Assembly (NCBI GenBank): GCA_044368415.1
Contig: JBIPLJ010000017.1
Coordinates: 1 to 64,000 of the forward strand
Origin: UBA4615 sp044368415
Lineage (GTDB): Bacteria > Pseudomonadota > Gammaproteobacteria > Burkholderiales > Burkholderiaceae_E
Length of the DNA: 64,000 nucleotides
Direction of reading: 5' to 3'
Position 1 is the stretch's first letter, and every line of letters starts with the position of its first letter. The notes below the pieces were generated by a model that ran no database searches, was not told the DNA's origin, and saw nothing but the letters and a program-made list of their open reading frames with translations. The position numbers and the translations under genes are program-made. Below, in pieces: positions 50,718 through 59,755 of this stretch.

Positions 50718-51536
50718 ATGAAGGTGGCGCCCCCCCAGTTGCATATCCCCCGCCGCGTCGCGAGCCTGCTCGCGGCAGCGGTCCTGGGTGCCTGCTCGAC
50801 GAGCGGACGCGACCCGGCGACGCTCGAGGGCAGCGCCTGGATGCTGTCGGCGATGGGCCCCCAGACACTGGCAGCCGATGCCGCGCTGCCGACGCTGCGC
50901 TTCAGCGGCGACCGGTTCTCCGCCAGCGACGGCTGCAATCGATTCGTCGGCACTTGGTACGGATCGGGCGAGGTGATGCGCATCGGGCGCGACCTCGCCG
51001 CCTCGCGTCGAGTCTGCGCCGAGGCGGTGCTCGCGGGCGCCGAGGCTTACAGCCGCACCCTCGCCCGCGCCACCGCATGGCGGATCGCGGACGGCACGCT
51101 CGTTCTGCTCGATCGCCGCCGCGCCGAGCTCGCCACCTTCGTGCGGCAGCCAGCCGGCCTGGTCGACAAGGTCTGGCGCGTGACCGGATATGCCGACGCC
51201 TCGCGCGCGATCGTCGGCGTGCGGCCGGGCAGCCTCATCACCGCCGAGTTCGACACCGACGGGCGCCTACGCGGCTTCGGCGGCTGCTCGCCCTATGCGG
51301 GCCCCTGGATGCTCGCCGACAAGCGCCTGGCCGTCGGGCCGCTGCAGTCGGCGAACGTCGCGTGCACCAGCACCGCCGACCTTCGGGGACAGCAGGACGC
51401 CTTCCTGAGCTCGATCGGCAGCGCCGTCGCGATCCGCCGCGACGGCGAGCGGCTCGAGCTGCGCAATGCCTCGGGCGCGGTGGTCGCCACCGCCGCCGCG
51501 ATGGCGCGGACCGCGCCGGTCAGCAGCCGGGACTGA
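50718..51536 (+). CDS. META-domain lipoprotein
   Basis: A 272-residue lipoprotein with lipobox LGAC near residue 26. It has two META-like repeats: LEGSAWMLSAMG... FSASDGCNRFVGTW (about 36-75) and VDKVWRVTGYAD... GFGGCSPYAGPW (about 150-200). META domains (HslJ type) occur in envelope proteins linked to motility, stress or novobiocin resistance without a set mechanism. The Cys pairs in DGCNRF and GGCSPY recur in the family. It is followed by a convergent monooxygenase gene. Confidence 0.85.
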   Translation: MKVAPPQLHIPRRVASLLAAAVLGACSTSGRDPATLEGSAWMLSAMGPQTLAADAALPTLRFSGDRFSASDGCNRFVGTWYGSGEVMRIGRDLAASRRVCAEAVLAGAEAYSRTLARATAWRIADGTLVLLDRRRAELATFVRQPAGLVDKVWRVTGYADASRAIVGVRPGSLITAEFDTDGRLRGFGGCSPYAGPWMLADKRLAVGPLQSANVACTSTADLRGQQDAFLSSIGSAVAIRRDGERLELRNASGAVVATAAAMARTAPVSSRD

Positions 51537-51602
51537 ACGGGCACCTCCGGGCGCGGCCGGACGCCGTGTACCGCCAGTGCCGCCCGGGCACCGGCCAGCG
51601 AT

Positions 51603-53117
51603 TCACCCGTATTTCAGCGAGCCGTCGTCCAAGTCGGCCGCCGGCAGGTCGACCGTGTCGAACGCATAGTCCTGCGAGTGGCGCCACGGGCCCCGGTCGC
51701 CCTGTTTCGGCAGCCGGTCCCCGCCACGCGCGAGGTAGCCCGGGCTGAAATCCTCCGGCTCGACCCACGGGCGAAGCGGCATGTCAGCGTCCTCGGGGCG
51801 CAGCGCAGGCGTGACGACGGCGGCGCCGCGCTCGCCCATGTGGGCGAGCAGGCGACAGACGAAATCGCCGAGCAAGTCCACGCGCAGCGTCCAGCTCGCG
51901 CGGAAGTAGCCGAACACCCACACGAGATTCGGCACGCCGGTGAACATCGCGCCGCGCCAACCGACGGTCGCGGCGAAGTCGAGCGGGCGGGCGTCGATCT
52001 CGAACGGGATGTCGCCGAGCACGCTGAGCTCGAAGCCGGTGGCGGTGACGATCACGTCGGCCTCGAGCGTGTCGCCGGACTTCAGCAGCAGGCCGGTCTC
52101 GGTGAAGCGCTCGATCTCGTCGGTGACCACCGAAGCCTGCTTCCCGCGGATCGCCTTGAACAGGTCGGCGTCGGGGATGAAGGCGATGCGCTGGCGCCAG
52201 GGCTTGTAGCGTGGCGTGAAGTGCCGGTCGACGTCGACCGTGTCGCCGAGGTGCGCACGCACGTTGGCGAGCAGGTCGGCGCCGAGCCCGTCCGGATCCG
52301 AGAACGCGCGCGCGTGCAGTGTCTTCTGGTCGAACAGGATCTTGCGGCGGACGATTTCGTGGATCCACTCCGGCGGCAGGTCGAGCTCGCGCAGCGTGTC
52401 GGCGAGCACGTTGGCATTGCGCCCGGTCACGAACCAGGTCGGCGAGCGCTGCAGCATCGTCACGTGCGCGCAGCGGCCGGCGAGCGCCGGCACCAGCGTC
52501 GCGGCGGTCGCGCCCGAGCCGATCACCACCACCCGCTTGCCGGCCGCGTCGAAGTCCTCGGGCCAGTCCTGGGGGTGCACGAGGCGGCCGCCGAACGTCG
52601 CCATGTCGGGCCACTGCGGGGTGTAGCCGGCCCCGTGCCGGTAGTAGCCCTGGCACATCCACAGGAACCGGGTTGTGATCTCGAAGCGCTCGCCGGTGTC
52701 GACCCGGTGCACGTCGAGCGTCCAGCGGCGGTCCGCCGACGACCAGCTCGCCCGCTCGATCACATGGCGATAGCGGATGCGCTCGCCGAGGCCGGTGTCC
52801 TCGATCACCTCGCCCATGTACTTCAGGATCTCGGCGGCGGTCGCGATCGGCGCGCCCGTCCAGGGCTTGAAGCGGTAGCCGAAGGTGTAGAGATCGCTGT
52901 CGGAGCGGATGCCGGGGTAGCGGTGTGTGACCCAGGTGCCGCCGAAGGTGTCCTTCGACTCGAGCACCAGGAAGCGCGTGCCCGGCGACTGCGTGGCGAG
53001 GTGCCAGGCGGCGCCGATGCCGGAGATGCCGGCGCCGACGACAACGACGTCGAGGACCTCGGTGGCCGGTGCGTGGGGCGTGTCCGCGGCGGAGCGGAGG
53101 TCGAGCCTGGCGTTCAT
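51603..53117 (-). CDS. Flavin-containing monooxygenase, Baeyer-Villiger type
   Basis: A 504-residue FAD/NADPH monooxygenase. FAD motif VVVGAGISGIGAAW near residue 28; the BVMO fingerprint F-x-G-x-x-x-H-x-x-x-W appears as FGGRLVHPQDWP near residue 175; the NADPH motif is VVVIGSGATAATLVPAL; the late ATG motif is TATGFEL. It resembles EtaA/ketone monooxygenases that turn ketones into esters. The start at 53117 has GAGGAG six bases upstream. It lies downstream of the DUF993 gene on the same strand (about 150 bp apart). Substrate unknown. Confidence 0.88.
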   Translation of the reverse strand: MNARLDLRSAADTPHAPATEVLDVVVVGAGISGIGAAWHLATQSPGTRFLVLESKDTFGGTWVTHRYPGIRSDSDLYTFGYRFKPWTGAPIATAAEILKYMGEVIEDTGLGERIRYRHVIERASWSSADRRWTLDVHRVDTGERFEITTRFLWMCQGYYRHGAGYTPQWPDMATFGGRLVHPQDWPEDFDAAGKRVVVIGSGATAATLVPALAGRCAHVTMLQRSPTWFVTGRNANVLADTLRELDLPPEWIHEIVRRKILFDQKTLHARAFSDPDGLGADLLANVRAHLGDTVDVDRHFTPRYKPWRQRIAFIPDADLFKAIRGKQASVVTDEIERFTETGLLLKSGDTLEADVIVTATGFELSVLGDIPFEIDARPLDFAATVGWRGAMFTGVPNLVWVFGYFRASWTLRVDLLGDFVCRLLAHMGERGAAVVTPALRPEDADMPLRPWVEPEDFSPGYLARGGDRLPKQGDRGPWRHSQDYAFDTVDLPAADLDDGSLKYG

Positions 53118-53270
53118 GTCGTCTCCTCGTCGGGGCACGCGGGCGCCGCCGAACCGTCGGCCGACATCATCGCATCGTGCTACGCCGCACCGGTGCGCCG
53201 GCGCCGTGCAGCGGAACGGCGACGCCGGCGGCGCCGCTCGGCAGTGCGCCGCGTGAGGCGAGCTGACCGC

Positions 53271-54437
53271 TCATGCGTCGATGCCATGGGTGGCGAGCAG
53301 CGCGCGCATCCGCGCGCAGGCCAGGCCCGGGTCGCGCAGCAGGCCGGCGGCGTCCGCGAGGCGGAACAGCTCGGCGAGGTGCACGACGTGGCGCGTGGAC
53401 TGCTGGCCGCCGACCATCACGAAGTGGTCCTGCAGCCCGTTGAGCCAGGCCATGAAGACCACGCCCGTCGTGAAAAAGTGGGTGGGCGCGCAGAACATGT
53501 GCCGCGACAGCGGCACCGTCGGCCCCAGAATCGCATGGAAGCCCGCGACATCGCCGCGCGCGAGCGCGGTGAGCGCGGCCGAGGCCGCCGGCGCGATCGC
53601 GTCGAAGATGCCGAGCAGCGCGTCGGAGTGGCCCTGCTCGTCGCCCGCGATCAGCTCGGCGAAGTTGAAGTCGTCGCCGGTGTACATCCGCACGCCCGGC
53701 TCGAGGCGGCGGCGCATCGCGATCTCGCGATCACGGTCGAGCAGCGAGACCTTCACGCCGTCGATCTTCGAGGCGTTGCGGTTGATCACCTCGACGGCGA
53801 CGTCCATCGCCGCATCGAGCCCGTCGTGGCCCCAGTAGCCTGCGAGCGCCGGGTCGAACATGTCGCCCAGCCAGTGCAGGATGATCGGCTCGCGGACCTG
53901 CGCGAGCAGCCGGTCATAGACCAGGCCGTATTGGTCGGGCGAGCGCGCACAGGCCGCGAGCGCGCGGCTCGCCATCACGATCAGCCGTCCGCCCAGGCCC
54001 TCGATGGTCTCGGCCTGATGCTCGTAGGCGCCGATCACGTCGGCCACGGTCAGGCGCTCGCCGGGCACCAGATGGTCGGTGCCGCAGCCCGAGAACAGGC
54101 GTGCGCCAGGATGGTCGCGCGACGCGTCGATCGACCGGCGGATCAGCTCGAGCGAGATCGGCCAGTCGAGGCCCATGCCGCGCTGCGCGGTATCCATCGC
54201 CTCGGCCACGCCGAGCCCGAGGTCCCAGAGCCGGCTGCGGCAAGCGATGGTCGCATCCCAGTCGACCGCGCAGCCGAGCCAGGGGTCGACCGTCGACCGC
54301 GGGTCGGCAACGACGTGCACCGTCGAGAACGCGATCCGCGAGAACGGGCCCTGTGCGACGTCGGAATAGCCGCGCGGCTCGGAGGTGGTGAAAGGCGAGA
54401 GCCGGCCGTCGAGGCCGGGCAGCGTGATCGTGGGCAT
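53271..54437 (-). CDS. DUF993 (dihydrodipicolinate-synthase-like) family protein
   Basis: A 388-residue cytoplasmic protein of the DUF993 family, which has the TIM-barrel look of class I aldolases: WDATIACRSRLWDLGLGVAEAMDTAQRGMGLDW, FSGCGTDHLVPG, and KIDGVKVSLLDRDREIAMRRRL, in which the Lys of DGVKVSLLD sits where DapA-type enzymes hold the Schiff-base lysine. Activity is unreported to my knowledge. ATG 54437 begins at the first conserved residues. It may form a unit with the monooxygenase. Confidence 0.82.
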   Translation of the reverse strand: MPTITLPGLDGRLSPFTTSEPRGYSDVAQGPFSRIAFSTVHVVADPRSTVDPWLGCAVDWDATIACRSRLWDLGLGVAEAMDTAQRGMGLDWPISLELIRRSIDASRDHPGARLFSGCGTDHLVPGERLTVADVIGAYEHQAETIEGLGGRLIVMASRALAACARSPDQYGLVYDRLLAQVREPIILHWLGDMFDPALAGYWGHDGLDAAMDVAVEVINRNASKIDGVKVSLLDRDREIAMRRRLEPGVRMYTGDDFNFAELIAGDEQGHSDALLGIFDAIAPAASAALTALARGDVAGFHAILGPTVPLSRHMFCAPTHFFTTGVVFMAWLNGLQDHFVMVGGQQSTRHVVHLAELFRLADAAGLLRDPGLACARMRALLATHGIDA

Positions 54438-54644
54438 GGCGGAGCTCTTCGGGACGCGGGAACGGGATTCAGGCCGGAAGGGTAGGCAGACACCTCCTGC
54501 CAGCCTGGAGTGGCGCGCTCCGCCCGAGGCGCTGAACAGCCAAGACAGAGCGCCGATTATCAGAGGATCGGCCCCGACGAGCGGGCGGCATCCTGCAGCC
54601 ATACCGTAGGGGTTTTCCGACAACGACCCGTTCGATCGACCGCC

Positions 54645-55772
54645 ATGGCCACTCCCGCCCCGACCCGCACGCCCTCCGCCCGGCCCGTTGGCCCCCTCGC
54701 GTCTGGTGCCGGTGCGCCGGGTGCCGGTGCGCCGGGTGCCGCCACCGCGAGCCCTCAGCCTGGCGCCGCCCTCGACGGCAGCGCGGAACTGTTGCGCCGA
54801 ACGCTGCCTCTGATGTCGCGTCACGCGGCCGGTTACGCGCCGGAGTCGTACGCGCTTTGGTATGAGTACGTGCGCGGCGGCAACCCCGCGCTGCGGGCCG
54901 AGCTCGACCAGCTGGTCAACGCCTGCGAGCGGCTGTCGCACGAGCTGACCTTCGAGCTGCATCAGAAGCACCTGTCGGACCGCGGCGAGGAGTCGGTGCG
55001 CAAGGCGGGCGCCGGCCTGCTCGAACTGATGTACACGATGCGCCGCTCGGTCGAGGTCGCAAGCTCCGAGGCCACCGAGTTCGACGCTCAGCTGGCCGCG
55101 TTCGGCGAGGGCATCTCGGCGGCGGAGTCGCCCGAGGACATGCGCCAGCACGTGGACACGATGCGCGTCGACGTCGACCGGATGAACCGCTCCCTGTCGG
55201 CGCTGACCAGCCGGCTCGAGACCAGCCACCAGGAGGTGTCGCGCCTGCAGAGCGAGCTCAAGCGCGCTCGCGAGGAGGCCTCGCTCGATCCGCTGTCTGG
55301 CATTCTGAACCGGCGCGGCTTCGATCTCGAGCTCAACCGGCTGTGCCGTGCCGCCACCGAGCAGGGCATCGAGTTCTCGCTGGTGATGGTCGACATCGAC
55401 CTCTTCAAGAAGATCAACGACAGCTACGGGCATCCGTTCGGTGACCAGGTGATCCGGGCCGTCGGGCAGGCGCTGTCGCAGCTCACGCAGCGCAAGGACG
55501 TCGCGGCCCGCTACGGCGGCGAAGAATTCGCGCTGCTGCTGCCCGAGACGGCCGCCGCCGGTGCCCGCGAAGTCGCGGACCGGGTGCGCGCGGCGATCGC
55601 GCGCGGCACGATCAAGCGTGGCGGCAATGCGCCGGTGGGCAACATCACGATCTCGGCCGGCGTCGCGCAGTACGTCCGCGGCGAGGACCCGCTGTCGCTG
55701 ATCGCGCGCGCCGACCGGGCGCTCTACGCGTCCAAGCAAGGCGGCAGGAACCGGGTGACGCTGGATTGCTGA
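54645..55772 (+). CDS. Diguanylate cyclase (GGDEF domain)
   Basis: A 375-residue cytoplasmic protein making cyclic-di-GMP. A Gly/Ala/Pro-rich head (with a 15-bp DNA repeat, 54705-54740) is followed by a helical sensory part (about 45-170), a coiled coil (MNRSLSALTSRLETSHQEVSRLQSELKRARE-type, about 180-212) and the GGDEF domain: DPLSGILNRRGFD, MVDIDLFKKINDSYGH and GGEEF at 291-295. The I-site position five residues before GGEEF reads QRKD instead of RxxD, so product inhibition is probably absent. Ends directly against plsB (tail to tail). Confidence 0.93.
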   Translation: MATPAPTRTPSARPVGPLASGAGAPGAGAPGAATASPQPGAALDGSAELLRRTLPLMSRHAAGYAPESYALWYEYVRGGNPALRAELDQLVNACERLSHELTFELHQKHLSDRGEESVRKAGAGLLELMYTMRRSVEVASSEATEFDAQLAAFGEGISAAESPEDMRQHVDTMRVDVDRMNRSLSALTSRLETSHQEVSRLQSELKRAREEASLDPLSGILNRRGFDLELNRLCRAATEQGIEFSLVMVDIDLFKKINDSYGHPFGDQVIRAVGQALSQLTQRKDVAARYGGEEFALLLPETAAAGAREVADRVRAAIARGTIKRGGNAPVGNITISAGVAQYVRGEDPLSLIARADRALYASKQGGRNRVTLDC

Positions 55773-58451
55773 TCACCCCTTTGCCCGCCCCGCCCCGAAC
55801 AGCCCCTCCGCACGCTTCACATCCTCGTCCGACAGCCGCGTGACCTGTGCAATCGCGAAGCGCACCTCGGGCGACAGCAGCCAGGGCGCGTCGGCCGCCG
55901 CCTCGACGAGGGCACCATCGAACGCGAGCCGCCCGTCGACGGACCTCACCCAGCCGAGTTCGCCGAGCGTCGCGATGATCGCCCGGAACGCGGCGCGATC
56001 GAAGAACTCGGGCGAACCCGGCTCGTGCAGGAAGGTCATGCGCTGCGCGAGCAGGTAGCACAGGTCCTCGAGCGCCTTGGAGCTGAGCGCGCCCGAGCCC
56101 TGGCCGGTGAGCACGGCGAGCGTGATGAACCAGCGCTCCAGCGGCTGGCGCATCAGCTGCGCGAGCGTATGCAGCGCCGCGGCGCCGTCGCCGCGAGCGG
56201 CGGGTCCCGCGCCCGTCAGCCCGAGCGCGGCGAACGCGTCGAGACAGGCATCGACCTTGCCGCCGAGCTCGGCTGCATCCCACGAGAGGAACAGCTCGGC
56301 GCGCAGCAGCGGAAACACGCGGTTCGAGACCGCCAGCAGCCGCTCACGATCGACGCCCGGGTGCTGCGACAGCAATGCCGCCAACAGTGCGGGCAGCGCC
56401 CAGGCGTGCAGCACGTTGTTGCGGAAGTAGGCGAGCAGCGCGACCTGCGAGCCGTGCACCTGGAGCACGTCGCCCAACGGATGCGCGATCCGCCAGAGCA
56501 CGCCGGTGCGCTCGGCCTGCTCGACGATCTCGACGCCCGACAACGGCGTGACCACAAGGCGCGCCGAGTACGGCGCGCGCGCCAGCAACTCGCGCAGCAG
56601 GTCGAGCTGGCGCACGAGCTGCGCGGCGTCCATCGCATGGCGCGGCGAGCCGAGCATCGCGACCGACACCAGGTTCACCGGGTTGACCACCACCGCGTCG
56701 TTGATCCGGGTGACGATCTCCAGCGCGAGCGCGTCCACCGCGGCCCGGCGCTCGAGGTCGGCCTTCGTGCTGGCGGCCGCACGTCGCGCGGCGGTAGGCA
56801 CCGCCGCGCCGTCGACCGCGGGCGCCGGCAGCGCGCCTCGGGCCTGCAGGAACGGGCCGAGCGCGATCGGCTCGCCGACGTTGACGTGCACGCGGCCGAA
56901 CTGCTCGCGCAGCACCCGCAGCGAGCGCAGCAGCCCGAGCAGCGACTCCTTCTGCTTCGGCCGGCCCGACAGCTCGGCGATGTAGGTGTCGCCCTCGAGC
57001 ACGCGCTCGTAGCCGATATAGACCGGCACGAACACCAGCGGGCGCTGCGGCGCGCGCAGCCAACTGTCGACGGTCATCGCGAGCAGCCCGGCCTTGGGCG
57101 AGAGCGTGCGCCCGGTGCGGCTGCGGCCGCCCTCGACGAAGTACTCCACCGGGAAGCCGCGGGTGATCATCGCATGCAGGTACTCGGCGAACACCGCCGC
57201 ATACAGCGCGTCGCCGCGGAAGCTGCGCCGCAGGAAAAACGCGCCGCCACGGCGCAGCAGCCCGCCCACCACCGGCAGGTTCAGGTTCGCGCCGGCGGCC
57301 ACGTGCGGCGGCGGCAGGCCCTGGTAGTAGATGAGGAAGGACAGCAGCAAATAATCGATGTGGCTGCGGTGGCAGGGCACGTAGACCACGGTGGCGTCCG
57401 ACGCGATGGCGCGCAGCTCGTCGAGGCGGTTCGCCGAGATCCCGTCGTAGAGCCGGTTCCAGAGCAGCTGCAGCAGCAGGTCATAGGCGCGGATGAACGG
57501 ATACGAGTAGTTCGATGCGATCTCCCACGCCGCGCGGCGCGCAGTGCGCTCGGCGCGCTCGCGTGTCTGGCTCTTGCCCTGCGCGGCCTCGTCGATCGCA
57601 TGCTGCACCGGCTCGCCGGCGATCACCGCGTTGATCAGCACGTGGCGGTGCGACAGGTCGGGACCGACCACGCGCTCGCGCACGCGTCGGTATGCCGCCC
57701 GCAACAAGCGAGCCGCGCGGCGCAGCGCGAGCGCGTCGTCGTCGGCACCCTCGGTCATCTCGCGCAGCGACATCGGCTCGCCGAACTCGAGCATCGTCTG
57801 GCGGCCGTGGATGATCACGCGGGCGAGCTGACGCAGCGGCCCCGGGATGCCCCAGCCCTCGGCGAACAACGCCTTGAGGATCGAATCTTGGTTGCGGGGC
57901 GCGCGGCCCCAGAACACATGGACCGGCACGATGGTGACGTCGGCCGCCGGGTCCGCGCGCACCGCGGCGGCCAGACGCGCCAGGCGCGGCGCATAGGCGT
58001 ACGGCTGCGCACGCAGCGGCGAGGGCTGTCCCGATCGCGTGAGATAGAAGAAGGAGTGCGACTCGACCGCATGCGGCGTACCGTCGGCCCCGGCCGCCGC
58101 CAGGGGCGCGAGCGGCAGCGGCAGCCCCAGCGCGCGAGCCTGCTCGTCGAGGACGACCAGCGTCGACAGCGTGCGGAACTGCAGCGCGTAGCAGACCGGC
58201 TGGCCGCGATCGAGCTTGCCGGCGAGCGCCTCGGCGCCGACCACCTGCACGCTGACCATCCGGCGCAAGAGCGGACGTATCGCGGCGATCGCGAGGCGCC
58301 CGAGCCAGGAGACGCGGCTGCGGACGCGCCGGGCGGAGGGCGCGGCAGGGGTCTGCCCGACCGGCGAAGGGGGCGAGGCGGTCGTCGGGGTCGGCGCGTG
58401 CTCGGGGGGATCCACCCCCGAAAGGTCGCACCGGGATCGACCGGCCGTCAA
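55773..58451 (-). CDS. plsB: Glycerol-3-phosphate 1-O-acyltransferase
   Basis: An 892-residue inner-membrane acyltransferase that puts the first acyl chain on glycerol-3-phosphate. The core motif H361-R-S-H-I-D366 (PCHRSHIDYLLLSFLIYY) is followed by GAFFLRRSFRGDALYAAVF, YFVEGGRSRTGRTLSPKAGLL and VFVPVYIGYERVLEG, the four PlsB motifs. The C-terminal helical half is present. It is longer than E. coli PlsB (807); the first ~45 residues are Pro/Ser-rich and the true start may be further in. Its stop abuts that of the diguanylate cyclase gene. Confidence 0.92.
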   Translation of the reverse strand: MTAGRSRCDLSGVDPPEHAPTPTTASPPSPVGQTPAAPSARRVRSRVSWLGRLAIAAIRPLLRRMVSVQVVGAEALAGKLDRGQPVCYALQFRTLSTLVVLDEQARALGLPLPLAPLAAAGADGTPHAVESHSFFYLTRSGQPSPLRAQPYAYAPRLARLAAAVRADPAADVTIVPVHVFWGRAPRNQDSILKALFAEGWGIPGPLRQLARVIIHGRQTMLEFGEPMSLREMTEGADDDALALRRAARLLRAAYRRVRERVVGPDLSHRHVLINAVIAGEPVQHAIDEAAQGKSQTRERAERTARRAAWEIASNYSYPFIRAYDLLLQLLWNRLYDGISANRLDELRAIASDATVVYVPCHRSHIDYLLLSFLIYYQGLPPPHVAAGANLNLPVVGGLLRRGGAFFLRRSFRGDALYAAVFAEYLHAMITRGFPVEYFVEGGRSRTGRTLSPKAGLLAMTVDSWLRAPQRPLVFVPVYIGYERVLEGDTYIAELSGRPKQKESLLGLLRSLRVLREQFGRVHVNVGEPIALGPFLQARGALPAPAVDGAAVPTAARRAAASTKADLERRAAVDALALEIVTRINDAVVVNPVNLVSVAMLGSPRHAMDAAQLVRQLDLLRELLARAPYSARLVVTPLSGVEIVEQAERTGVLWRIAHPLGDVLQVHGSQVALLAYFRNNVLHAWALPALLAALLSQHPGVDRERLLAVSNRVFPLLRAELFLSWDAAELGGKVDACLDAFAALGLTGAGPAARGDGAAALHTLAQLMRQPLERWFITLAVLTGQGSGALSSKALEDLCYLLAQRMTFLHEPGSPEFFDRAAFRAIIATLGELGWVRSVDGRLAFDGALVEAAADAPWLLSPEVRFAIAQVTRLSDEDVKRAEGLFGAGRAKG

Positions 58452-58508
58452 ACCGGCGGCGGCGAACGGGTCGCGCGCGGGGTTGCGCGCGGCCCACCTG
58501 CGGCTGCC

Positions 58509-59693
58509 TCAGAGGGACAGCACGTGCCCCTGCTCGGGTCGGCCGCGGCCCTCGACCATGTCGACCCAGACGCGTGACACGTCGGCCGGCCCGTGGCCCT
58601 CGACCACCGTCATCCAGCCGCCCGCGCCCCGCAGCTTCGCTGAGAAGCCGTCGCGTGCGGCGGCCAGCCGACGCTCGACCTCCTGCGCGCCCCAGTCGGC
58701 GTCGCGCTTCCTCCAACGGCCGGGCGCGAAGAACATTGCGGGCTTCGGGCCCGGCAGCGGCGCCGGCGCCGCCCCCTCGGAGCGCCGCGGCGCACCCTGC
58801 TCCCAGTGCGTGAACCCCACCGCGCAGTCGTATCGAAGCGCATCGCCCAGCCGCCGGTGGATCGCCTCGCGCATGCGGGCGTCGCCCGACATGTCGACGT
58901 AGACCGTCGGCACCTCGGCCTCGAGCGAGCCGGCCGCGTCGTAGGGCAGTACGCGGTCATAGCAGCCCAGCGCCTCGACGAAGGCGACGTTGCCCGGCGA
59001 GGTCAGCCCGAGCACTTCGACGGCCGCGGCCGTGCCGCGGCGCTGCGCCAGCAACCATGCGGTGGCGTAGGCGGTCTTGCTCGAGGCGCTACCCAGCACC
59101 ACGCGCCGCGCGCCGAAGAAGCCCTCGTCGGCGAGGAAGTCGTCGATCAGGAACGCGGTGATGAACAGCGGACTGAGCAGCATCTGCTCGGCCTCGCGCG
59201 CGGCGCGCGCCGAGGTGTCCTCGTCCGCCCGCCCGCGTACCCGCAGGTAGGTGTTGTACACCGGCGAGAGGCCGGCGCGGTGGGGCGCTGCGTCGGCAAA
59301 GCCGCGCGGCCCGAGCGCGGTGGGCTCGACCTCGAGGTGTGTGGACATAGGCAGGTAGCCGTAGAAGCGATCGCCGACCGGCAGCTCCGGATGCGAGGAC
59401 ACGACCACCGTCGCGAAGCCCCACACCGGCACCCGCCCCCAGCCCTCGGGCGCGGGAAAGAAGCGCCAGTACTCCAGGCCCGGGGCGGCGCCGCAGGCCC
59501 CGTAGGTGACGTTGTTCGCCGTTAGCGCGAAGCGCTCGACGCGCAGCACCGCGCGGCCGGGCTCGAGGCCGGTCGCGCCGGGCAGCGGCCCCTCGACAAC
59601 ACGGATGTTGCGCAAGTCGTCCCGGCGAACCTGGATGTCGACGAAGCCGGGGGCGTCTTGACGACTATCGGCGGATTCATGTTCTGGTTGCAT
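58509..59693 (-). CDS. DUF2855 family protein
   Basis: A 394-residue protein matching DUF2855: VLRVERFALTANNVTYGACG, YWRFFPAPEGWGRVPVWGFATVV, VVLGSASSKTAYATAWLLA (a nucleotide-binding-like segment in the medium-chain reductase style) and VYVDMSGD. It looks like a degenerate zinc-less quinone-reductase fold; activity unknown. ATG 59693 is chosen; the N-terminal 20 residues are poorly conserved. It lies 57 bp upstream of plsB on the same strand. Confidence 0.82.
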   Translation of the reverse strand: MQPEHESADSRQDAPGFVDIQVRRDDLRNIRVVEGPLPGATGLEPGRAVLRVERFALTANNVTYGACGAAPGLEYWRFFPAPEGWGRVPVWGFATVVVSSHPELPVGDRFYGYLPMSTHLEVEPTALGPRGFADAAPHRAGLSPVYNTYLRVRGRADEDTSARAAREAEQMLLSPLFITAFLIDDFLADEGFFGARRVVLGSASSKTAYATAWLLAQRRGTAAAVEVLGLTSPGNVAFVEALGCYDRVLPYDAAGSLEAEVPTVYVDMSGDARMREAIHRRLGDALRYDCAVGFTHWEQGAPRRSEGAAPAPLPGPKPAMFFAPGRWRKRDADWGAQEVERRLAAARDGFSAKLRGAGGWMTVVEGHGPADVSRVWVDMVEGRGRPEQGHVLSL

Positions 59694-59755
59694 TGAGCCT
59701 CGCGTCTGTAGGCGCTCATCGATTCGAAGGTGGCGGCCGGTGGCCGCCGAAACCC

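Noticed and set aside
53271..55739. 822-residue minus-strand protein
   Set aside because: The first ~430 codons are antisense to the diguanylate cyclase gene; the DUF993 gene starts at 54437.
56025..58577. 850-codon plus-strand open frame
   Set aside because: Exact antisense of plsB, His/Arg/Gln-rich, no recognisable domain.
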